Positions 1 through 5,578 of a stretch of DNA of 7,394 nt are shown one piece after another. The stretch covers positions 2,169,601 through 2,176,994 of the forward strand of contig CP070790.1 of assembly GCA_020346805.1 (NCBI GenBank), in the 5' to 3' direction. Numbering within the stretch: the stretch's first letter is position 1; the number at the start of each line of letters is the position of its first letter. Below the pieces are notes generated by a model. That model saw nothing but the letters and a program-made list of their open reading frames with translations. It was not told the DNA's origin and did not search any database. This DNA comes from Planctomycetota bacterium. GTDB taxonomy: Bacteria > Planctomycetota > Phycisphaerae > UBA1845 > PWPN01. Both the position numbers and the translations under genes were made by a program.

Positions 1-98
1 CGGATTCCACTTCAAACGTGTGCCGGGTCTGGCTCAATTATTCCAAAGGAATATTGTGCCTGACCCTCTCTCTTAACGCATGTTTGAAGTGGAATTCG
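1..98. repeat. Long imperfect palindrome, repeat-element-like
   Basis: The outer arms are 1-22 and 77-98. They share a perfect 14-base core (ATTCCACTTCAAAC against GTTTGAAGTGGAAT), and their few mismatches are all transitions that would still allow G-U pairs in one RNA strand. Inside lies a second hairpin at 25-66: GGGTC-x-GGC-x-CAAT then ATTCC, a 3-base AAA loop, and the matching arm GGAAT-ATTG-x-GCC-x-GACCC. The two stems are offset by about ten unpaired bases (67-76). No reading frame is evident. The shape suits a non-autonomous mobile or REP/MITE-like intergenic element, or the end of one, since it begins at base 1 of the window and may continue to the left. It lies downstream of the minus-strand gene ending at 173. 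The remaining bases 99-172 are AT-rich and show no gene or convincing terminator. Confidence 0.7.
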
Positions 99-172
99 TA
101 TAATTCGGATTAATCAGAACAATATAAAAGCAAAATCAAAATATCCCTTCTATTGTCTTGGCGGTTTTTTAA

Positions 173-2077
173 CTAATCGACAGGTGCCAGATCCTCGATT
201 TGATGCATCAACATGTTACTGAGCTTGGTTAGTTCCTTTTTATCTAACTTGTCGATCCAGTATTTTCTCAGGTCGATGGGTTTTCCGAAACGCACCCGGG
301 CCCGATGTCGTCGGAAAAATGATCGCGACACTTTTTTGTCGTAAATGGTCCCGGAAATGTGGGCCGGTACGATCAACGCTTCCGTATGCAGGGCCAACAT
401 CACCGCCCCTTCTTTGGGTTCGACTTTTTCACCCGGTTTGGGGATTCTTCCTTCGATAAATATTCCCAAGGCCTTGCCGGCCCTTAAATGTCTGAGGGCG
501 GCCCGCGTGGCGGCGGTATCTTTTTCCTCGCGTTTGACCGGAATGCATTCGATCATGCTCACGAATTTCTCGGTAATCGGCAGACGGGCATATTCATGGG
601 CGATCAGAAAACCCAGTGTGCGATTGGGAATACTTGCTACCAATAGCAGCGGATCTATCGAACAGGTGTGGTTGGCTATCACAATCACCGGACCATCCGC
701 CGGTACCGTGCATATCCCCTCCCGTTTCAGTCGGAACCACCATTTGCAATAGAATTCGTTGACATTCCACCAGAAATGAAGCTTGGGTCCCAGTCGGCCG
801 CTTCGCAATCGAATGGTGAATGAGGCAACCGCCGTTACCAAAACAATCAACGTTGTCACCAGAAGAATCCAGCCTACCCATTGATCGATGTTTTTCCAGG
901 CCGGTATACCTAATAATCCCGTCGCCAGCAGCAGGCCGGCCATGAGACAAAAATCACGTATCCCTGAAACACGACCCAGTAGCCTATTGGGCACAATACG
1001 CTGCAGCAAGGCGTTGTAGCTGGCTATTACCCCGGTACCGAAAACACCTGACAATATAACCGCAAAACCACCCATGTGATAGGCAACCCCTGTGGATACC
1101 GGCAGAAAAACGCTTAGGGTAATCATACCGATCGATATTCCGATTCCTGCCAGCGACCAGGTGATGGCAATCTCACTACGCAAAGCGTCACCGAGCGCCG
1201 TTAATATCAATGCCCCGATCAGCATCCCCAATCCAAGCCTGACCAGGAACAAGGAGATTCCAAGATAATCATTCTGACCGTAGAAATCGCGGGCCACTGC
1301 CGGAATGGTGCTGCGTACCACCGAACCGCACAACCAGACCACCACACCAACGGCAATTAACTGAGCTACACGCTTGTGCATACGGATATAGCGAACCGCT
1401 TCGCTCATGGCGGCCACACCTGCCTGAGAACGATGACGCTGAACTTCGCGCCGTGGCGGACGAATGAAAATCAACAAAATCGCACTGACAATGAATGTAC
1501 AGGCGTCAACGTTGAAGGAAACCTCCGGAAGATATTTATTGGCGAGCCATCCGCCGATGGCCGCGGCCAGCATAGTCGAGATCACCCCCAGCCCGCTGAT
1601 CATTGCGTTGCCTCGAACCAGTTGATCCTCCCGAATCAAGGTAGGCATTAAGGCAAAACGCGCTGGCGAAAATAACGCAGCGAAAATACCTACAATCAAC
1701 AACGGCATAAATGTGCCGAAATTGCCAAACGGGGCGAACTTGCTAAGCAGGTACGCAAAATTGAACATGATCAACGCCCGAATCAAATCTGCGAATATCA
1801 TTAAACCCCGTCTGGGTAAACGGTCGGCCAGCATGCCGTTAAGAGGTCCCAGAAAGAAAAAAGGCAGCATGAACATAAAGGTAATCATCGCCTGATAGCG
1901 GGTTATCTGAGGTGAGTCGATGGCATTAATCCATTTCAGTACCGCCATCTCGGAGATATGATCCCCCATGGCGCTGACCCCATACGCCGACCATAGCAGC
2001 AGAAAGCCGGTGTTGCGAAACAAATTCGGCGGCAATTGAGTGTCGGATCTTGAGGATGTAACTGAGGTGGTGTTCAT
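173..2077 (-). CDS. MFS transporter-acyltransferase fusion (LplT-like + PlsC-like)
   Basis: A 634-residue protein of the inner membrane. Residues about 20-425 are a major facilitator domain with roughly 12 hydrophobic segments. It carries the loop 2-3 signature (GMLADRLPRR, residues 81-90) and an LplT-type stretch FSPARFALMPTLI (136-148). Residues about 430-625 are a glycerolipid acyltransferase domain with the catalytic NHTCSID (H470, D475 of HX4D), a substrate-binding block CIPVKRE (511-517), FIEGR (540-544, matching the family FPEGTR block) and VPAHISG (570-576). In E. coli the lysophospholipid flippase LplT and the acyltransferase/acyl-ACP synthetase Aas are separate. Here transporter and acyltransferase are one chain, and the AMP-binding acyl-activating domain of Aas is absent, so acyl-CoA or acyl-ACP must come from elsewhere. 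The inferred role is to flip a lysophospholipid inward and re-acylate it. The substrate is not proven and could be another lyso- or ornithine-type lipid. The ATG at 2077 has no clear Shine-Dalgarno. No gene shares its operon within the window. Confidence 0.9.
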   Translation of the reverse strand: MNTTSVTSSRSDTQLPPNLFRNTGFLLLWSAYGVSAMGDHISEMAVLKWINAIDSPQITRYQAMITFMFMLPFFFLGPLNGMLADRLPRRGLMIFADLIRALIMFNFAYLLSKFAPFGNFGTFMPLLIVGIFAALFSPARFALMPTLIREDQLVRGNAMISGLGVISTMLAAAIGGWLANKYLPEVSFNVDACTFIVSAILLIFIRPPRREVQRHRSQAGVAAMSEAVRYIRMHKRVAQLIAVGVVVWLCGSVVRSTIPAVARDFYGQNDYLGISLFLVRLGLGMLIGALILTALGDALRSEIAITWSLAGIGISIGMITLSVFLPVSTGVAYHMGGFAVILSGVFGTGVIASYNALLQRIVPNRLLGRVSGIRDFCLMAGLLLATGLLGIPAWKNIDQWVGWILLVTTLIVLVTAVASFTIRLRSGRLGPKLHFWWNVNEFYCKWWFRLKREGICTVPADGPVIVIANHTCSIDPLLLVASIPNRTLGFLIAHEYARLPITEKFVSMIECIPVKREEKDTAATRAALRHLRAGKALGIFIEGRIPKPGEKVEPKEGAVMLALHTEALIVPAHISGTIYDKKVSRSFFRRHRARVRFGKPIDLRKYWIDKLDKKELTKLSNMLMHQIEDLAPVD

Positions 2078-2191
2078 AATCGATTTACTATTACAGAACG
2101 GATAGTCTTTGCCGCGCCGGCGGCTAACCTCTTTATTGCATAAATATCGGTCAAAACTCCCGAGCGATCTTATTCAAACAACATCCGCCGG

Positions 2192-2221
2192 ATTGTAATG
2201 TTTTATACACTTTTTATCCAA
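2192..2221 (-). promoter_or_regulatory. Candidate sigma70-like promoter for the MFS-acyltransferase gene
   Basis: Read on the minus strand, TTGGAT (plus 2216-2221) and TACAAT (plus 2192-2197) are separated by 18 bases. The -10 matches the consensus at 5 of 6 positions and the -35 only at 3 of 6. It lies about 115 bases upstream of the ATG at 2077, in an AT-rich stretch between the PEP-CTERM remnant and the gene. Such pairs occur by chance in AT-rich DNA, so this is only a candidate. Confidence 0.3.
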
Positions 2222-2269
2222 AAGGATTACCTGGATTTGAAGTATTTGTCTTGATTTGTGGAGAAAAAG

Positions 2270-2404
2270 CTATCTTCGCCGCCGTAGCACGGCCGGCCCG
2301 CCCAGGGCCAGCATGACTACCCTCATCGGCTCGGGAATTTGAACCAGCCATCCGCCGTTGTAGGCAATAATCAACCCCGATTCAATGTATGTGGTTAGTG
2401 TCAT
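2270..2404 (-). pseudogene. PEP-CTERM sorting tail, remnant of a truncated surface protein
   Basis: The minus strand reads a 44-codon frame from an ATG at 2404 to TAG at 2270-2272. Its end is a textbook PEP-CTERM tail: IPEPMRVVMLALGG (residues 23-36), then a short hydrophobic run and RRRR immediately before the stop. The part before it, YIESGLIIAYNGG (6-18), resembles the linker before the tail in planctomycete dockerin/PEP-CTERM proteins. In intact proteins this signal, recognised by an exosortase, follows a large secreted domain. Here there is no signal peptide and no secreted domain. An in-frame TGA lies about 11 codons upstream of the ATG, and the direct repeat at 2415-2478 starts about ten bases upstream of it. 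The best reading is the surviving 3' end of a gene cut off by rearrangement at the repeat. A functional 44-residue peptide is less likely. Confidence 0.7.
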
Positions 2405-2414
2405 TCCACGCCTC

Positions 2415-2478
2415 GCTTGCCCTGAGACTCGGCTTCATAGAAGTTCATCGAAGGGCTTGCCCTGAGTTTATCGAAGGG
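2415..2478. repeat. Short intergenic direct repeat (GCTTGCCCTGAG / TCATCGAAGGG type)
   Basis: GCTTGCCCTGAG occurs at 2415-2426 and again at 2455-2466. A T-rich start followed by ATCGAAGGG follows each, at 2444-2455 and 2467-2478. The second unit is a compact 24 bases. The first has the same two halves split by 17 extra bases (2427-2443). From memory, sequences close to this (read on the other strand, CCCTTCGATAAACTCAGGGC) occur as dispersed intergenic repeats in many bacteria; that was not checked here. It directly abuts the upstream end of the PEP-CTERM remnant. Confidence 0.6.
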
Positions 2479-2495
2479 ATTTGATCGGGGAATCC

Positions 2496-2592
2496 ATTCG
2501 TCCCAGAAAACTTGTCTATATAGGCCGACGGGTGCCCCATCCTTGTCTTGCAAGGGCGTAAGCCTCTTGCGATACAAGGATGGGGGACGAAT
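2496..2592. repeat. Strong hairpin with nested outer inverted repeat, MITE-like
   Basis: The core at 2535-2585 is a 51-base hairpin. CCCCATCCTTGT (2535-2546) pairs perfectly with ACAAGGATGGGG (2574-2585). The inner part continues to pair (TTGCAAG with CTCTTGCGA, with one mismatch and G-U or bulged positions) up to a GTAA loop of the GNRA type closed by C2557-G2562. Outside the core, ATTCGTCCC (2496-2504) is matched by GGGACGAAT (2584-2592), which shares two bases with the core stem. There is no coding frame, and no T-run follows on either strand, so it is not an ordinary intrinsic terminator. It may be a small non-autonomous element or a structured RNA segment. Confidence 0.65.
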
Positions 2593-2611
2593 CTAAAGCA
2601 GCCTGTACCAA

Positions 2612-2656
2612 AATACTATGAACAAAACACCTCCCGCCCAAGTATTGACGGGGAGG
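2612..2656 (+). other. Possible pseudoknot-like interleaved stems upstream of lptF
   Basis: Two inverted repeats interleave: AATACT (2612-2617) with AGTATT (2641-2646), and CCTCCC (2630-2635) with GGGAGG (2651-2656). The 5' arm of the second stem sits inside the loop of the first, which is the topology of an H-type pseudoknot or of two competing hairpins. A terminator follows 25 bases later. Six-base stems can arise by chance, and no known riboswitch consensus was recognised. Confidence 0.25.
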
Positions 2657-2681
2657 CGGATTTGGCTAGGTTTGAAACACT

Positions 2682-2707
2682 AAACAGGCTTGAATCGGCC
2701 TGTTTTT
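2682..2707 (+). terminator. Rho-independent terminator upstream of lptF
   Basis: AAACAGGC (2682-2689) and GCCTGTTT (2698-2705) form an 8-base perfect stem around an 8-base loop. The run TTTTT at 2703-2707 overlaps the stem end. It reads in the plus direction and ends about 96 bases before the lptF ATG. No plus-strand protein gene lies between base 1 and this site. It must therefore end either an unannotated short transcript from the 2400-2680 stretch or the leader of the lpt transcript. Confidence 0.6.
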
Positions 2708-2717
2708 ACGTTAGTCA

Positions 2718-2746
2718 TTGAATTTCAAGAGGTTATGGGTTACGGT
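2718..2746 (+). promoter_or_regulatory. Weak candidate promoter for lptF-lptG
   Basis: TTGAAT (2718-2723) and TACGGT (2741-2746) are separated by exactly 17 bases. They lie just after the terminator and about 57 bases before the lptF start. The -35 is fair and the -10 is poor (3 of 6). If the terminator at 2682-2707 ends an unrelated transcript, a promoter for lptF must lie in the 2708-2803 interval, and this is the best match seen there. Confidence 0.25.
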
Positions 2747-2803
2747 GTGTCTCGGCGCGGAACTGGAAACCATACCTGGTGACCCTTTGAAGCGAATCGC
2801 TTA

Positions 2804-4441
2804 ATGATCGGTACACTGCAAAGATACGTTACTCGCGAGCTGCTCAAGACTTTTGCCCTGACCGCTATCGGGCTGACCCTGACCTTCAGCCTCTCCGGCG
2901 GGGTCTTGAACATGATCCGGGCCGAAGTGCTCACCACCGTTCAGATGGCCCGCATATTGGGTTTTATTCTGCCGGTAGCCACCACCCTGACCCTCCCCAT
3001 ATCGGCCCTCTTTGCCTGTGCCATCGTCTATGGGCGATTTGCCGCTGACAATGAGTTCGATGCCTGCAAAAGCAGCGGCATCAATATCCATAAACTGCTG
3101 GCGCCGGCCGTGGGATTGAGTGTACTTATCGCCGCATTCACCTTCAGCTTTACCAACTACGTGATTCCCAAGTTCATCGAACGCCTGGAGGCCTTGGTCC
3201 GCGAGGATATCCAGAAGCTGGTGATATCGGCCCTTAAAACCCAGGGCTATGTCAAACGCGCCGGTTACGTTTTATACGCCGGCAGCTCCGACCTCATCGA
3301 GGAAGATGATGATGCCAAGACAATTTACATACAGCAGGCCGCCTTCCTCGAGCTGGAAAACGAAAACCTGGTCATGTGCGGTACCGCAGACGAAGTGCAG
3401 GTCAACTTCCTGGCCCGTACCGAAACCGGAGATCCCGTGGTTGAGGCTTCCATGTTCGATGTCCGGGCCTTGGATATAAAACGTAACCAATATTACGAGG
3501 AAAACGAACAAGCATTCGAACGCGTTGCCCTTACCGGCCAATACGAACAGGATCCCAAATGGCTGACCCTGAACCAACTTCTCGATTATCGAGGCCGGGT
3601 CACCGAATTCCCCACCGTCCTGAATAAGTTGAAGCGAATCCGGATGATGGTAAGGGATTCGCTATTCTATAAGTATGCGATTGAACAGTTGACCGGCTCC
3701 CGTAAGGCCCTGGTTATTAAAGATGAAAAACGACAGTATCAAATCAGTGCCCATGAGTTCGAGCGGGATATAGACGATCTTAGACCGACCCTGCATAAGG
3801 TTACTATTAACGAATCGGGCGAAAACAGAGAGCTGAAGTACGAGGCCGACGTCTGCTCGATCAGAGTCAGGCGGGGACTGGGCCGGGAATCCGATACCGT
3901 ACATCTGGCCTTGGAGGGTAATGTAACTTACCGTGATATTCACGACCCCGACCCTACCAATGTAGTCCAGCGTCGCCGGATTGATTTGGATGCCGTGGCC
4001 CTGCCCCGGAATATTCTCAAACAGGAAAGTCAAATTTCAGATACCGACCTAACCAGTAGAAGCTATCCCATCGAAAATATGCCTGCCTTGGGATTCGGGC
4101 CCAGAATCGACGATGCCCGTAAATCGCTGCGAAGGGATATCGATAAACTCGGCCAGGAAATCACCGGTATTATTCATTCACGTTTGGCATTCAGTGCCAG
4201 TGTTTTGGTTACCTTGGTGTTGGCGGCGGCATTGGGAATCATATTCCGAGGCGGACAATTGCTGACCGCTTTTGTGATCAGCTTTATCCCCGGAATACTG
4301 GTAGTGGTCATGAACATCATGGGGCGGCAGCTTACCGAAAACACCGGTACGCATGCCATCGGTATTATGGTTATATGGGCCGGTATCCTTCTCTTGGCCC
4401 TGGCCGACGTCGTGGTATTGGCCAGATACTTGAAGCGTTAA
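2804..4441 (+). CDS. lptF: LptF-type lipopolysaccharide export permease, enlarged periplasmic part
   Basis: A 545-residue inner-membrane protein of the YjgP/YjgQ (LptF/LptG) family. With LptG and the ATPase LptB (not in the window) it forms the ABC transporter that extracts LPS and passes it to the periplasmic bridge. Three N-terminal membrane segments (about 14-36, 52-78, 97-120) are followed by a cytoplasmic-loop signature FAADNEFDACKSSGIN (79-94), the usual LptB-contacting ELTALRASGIS-like block. After the periplasmic region come three C-terminal segments (about 461-481, 487-507, 518-540), preceded by IHSRLAFS (457-464). The periplasmic region (about 121-456) is roughly 190 residues longer than in proteobacterial LptF (about 360 residues in total). 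Its second half contains a beta-rich stretch ending LALEGNVTYRD (368-378), reminiscent of LptC/OstA repeats. The ATG at 2804 was chosen because an in-frame TGA lies eight codons upstream; no strong Shine-Dalgarno is visible. LptF rather than LptG is assigned by gene order, less surely than the family. Confidence 0.9.
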   Translation: MIGTLQRYVTRELLKTFALTAIGLTLTFSLSGGVLNMIRAEVLTTVQMARILGFILPVATTLTLPISALFACAIVYGRFAADNEFDACKSSGINIHKLLAPAVGLSVLIAAFTFSFTNYVIPKFIERLEALVREDIQKLVISALKTQGYVKRAGYVLYAGSSDLIEEDDDAKTIYIQQAAFLELENENLVMCGTADEVQVNFLARTETGDPVVEASMFDVRALDIKRNQYYEENEQAFERVALTGQYEQDPKWLTLNQLLDYRGRVTEFPTVLNKLKRIRMMVRDSLFYKYAIEQLTGSRKALVIKDEKRQYQISAHEFERDIDDLRPTLHKVTINESGENRELKYEADVCSIRVRRGLGRESDTVHLALEGNVTYRDIHDPDPTNVVQRRRIDLDAVALPRNILKQESQISDTDLTSRSYPIENMPALGFGPRIDDARKSLRRDIDKLGQEITGIIHSRLAFSASVLVTLVLAAALGIIFRGGQLLTAFVISFIPGILVVVMNIMGRQLTENTGTHAIGIMVIWAGILLLALADVVVLARYLKR

Positions 4442-4453
4442 CAGGATCGATCG

Positions 4454-5566
4454 ATGATAAGAACCCTCGACAGATATTTATTGCGATCCTTCTTTATCAA
4501 TTACCTGCTCTCCTTGTTTGTGTTGATCAGTCTGTATGTAGTGCTGGATCTGTTCGTCAACTTCGATGAGTTTACCGAAGCGGGCAAACCGGTTTTACTC
4601 GTGTTGCGCGATATCGCAGATTATTATGCGTATAATCTGCCTCTTTATTTTTCCCAGCTCTCAGGTGTGATTACCCTCTTTGCCGCTTGCGCCACCTTCG
4701 CCCGAATGCAGAGACAGAACGAGCTGACCGCCGTCCTGGCTTCCGGTACCAGTATGTATCGTCTGGCTACTCCTATCATCTTTGCCGGTCTGCTGATGAA
4801 TGGGCTGTTGATCTTCGATCACGAGGTACTCCTGCCAAAGGTGGCACCCAAACTGGCCCGTGAAAGGGACGACGTTCAGGGCATGCGGGTATACAACGTC
4901 TGGTGTGTCCGCGAGGGGCAAAGCCGATTGCTTAGCGCGTTACAGTTCTCCCCTCAAAAAGAGATGATTCGCGGGCTTATGGTTATCGAATTTTCTACCA
5001 ATCCCCAGGATCGCGGGCGGATGCGCAATTTGGTTATCGCCGACAGGGCTCAATGGGATCCCCAGCAGCGGGGTTGGAAACTGATGGGGGTCAGCAAACG
5101 TATTGGGGTATCGCTGGATTCCAGGGGAGGACTGAGCGGAGATAGTTCAATTGTTACCACCCCTTTGGCGTTTTATGAAACTAATCTGGCACCCGAAGAA
5201 TTGCTGCTCCGGCAACAGGCCCAGTGGATACAGTTCCTCAGCGTTAAGCAACTCGATCAACTGAAACGGCAAGGCGGGGTGGATCCGGTCCAGATTGCCA
5301 AAGTAAAACATGGTCGATTCACCATGCCCATCAACAACATGATTTTGCTGCTTTTGGGTATTACCTTTTTCCTCAATCGTTTGCCTGAGGGCGTACTCAC
5401 TCAAGGGGCCAAGGCCCTGACCACCTGTTCAATTACTTTTATCGTTACCTTCGTCGGCCACCAGCTTGTCGGATCGGCTGAATTCTCACCGGCCCTGCCC
5501 GCCTGGCTGCCCATCTTCCTCTTCGGACCTCTGGCCGTCGTACTCCTCGATAACGTTAAAACATAG
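4454..5566 (+). CDS. lptG: LptG-type lipopolysaccharide export permease
   Basis: A 370-residue partner of the preceding permease and of normal length for the family. Membrane segments lie at about 15-36, 58-82 and 103-123, then at about 290-308, 320-338 and 348-366. Between them is a periplasmic domain (about 124-285) expected to fold as a beta-jellyroll. The conserved cytoplasmic-loop block is MQRQNELTAVLASGTSMYRL (85-104), very close to the family consensus and the likely LptB contact. The C-terminal half begins with HGRFTMPINNMILLLLG (286-302). The start ATG is preceded by AGGA at 4443-4446 with 7-base spacing, the clearest ribosome binding site in the window, and lies 12 bases after the lptF stop. 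Translation is therefore tightly coupled in an operon. LptB, LptC and LptA genes are not adjacent on the right: the next gene is convergent. Confidence 0.9.
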   Translation: MIRTLDRYLLRSFFINYLLSLFVLISLYVVLDLFVNFDEFTEAGKPVLLVLRDIADYYAYNLPLYFSQLSGVITLFAACATFARMQRQNELTAVLASGTSMYRLATPIIFAGLLMNGLLIFDHEVLLPKVAPKLARERDDVQGMRVYNVWCVREGQSRLLSALQFSPQKEMIRGLMVIEFSTNPQDRGRMRNLVIADRAQWDPQQRGWKLMGVSKRIGVSLDSRGGLSGDSSIVTTPLAFYETNLAPEELLLRQQAQWIQFLSVKQLDQLKRQGGVDPVQIAKVKHGRFTMPINNMILLLLGITFFLNRLPEGVLTQGAKALTTCSITFIVTFVGHQLVGSAEFSPALPAWLPIFLFGPLAVVLLDNVKT

Positions 5567-5578
5567 GAATATTTAAAC

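Noticed and set aside
2415..2478. Direct repeats as a short CRISPR array
   Set aside because: Only two units, one of them compact with no spacer between the halves, no regular repeat-spacer period and no cas gene nearby.
2535..2585. The strong hairpin read as an intrinsic terminator
   Set aside because: No T-run follows the stem on either strand, and the stem is much longer than usual.
2630..2656. Minus-strand terminator from the CCTCCC/GGGAGG stem followed by TGTTTTG
   Set aside because: The stem is only six bases, the T-run is interrupted, and no minus-strand gene ends upstream of it.
2801..3091. Minus-strand open frame opposite the start of lptF
   Set aside because: It lies wholly over the conserved N-terminal helices of LptF, has a low-complexity G/Q/D-rich composition and no ribosome site; it is a shadow of the real gene.
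3662..4033. 123-codon minus-strand frame inside lptF
   Set aside because: It overlaps the unusual LptF insert, so it was considered, but the plus-strand frame is unbroken and shows plausible protein composition, while the minus frame has no recognisable motif or start signal.
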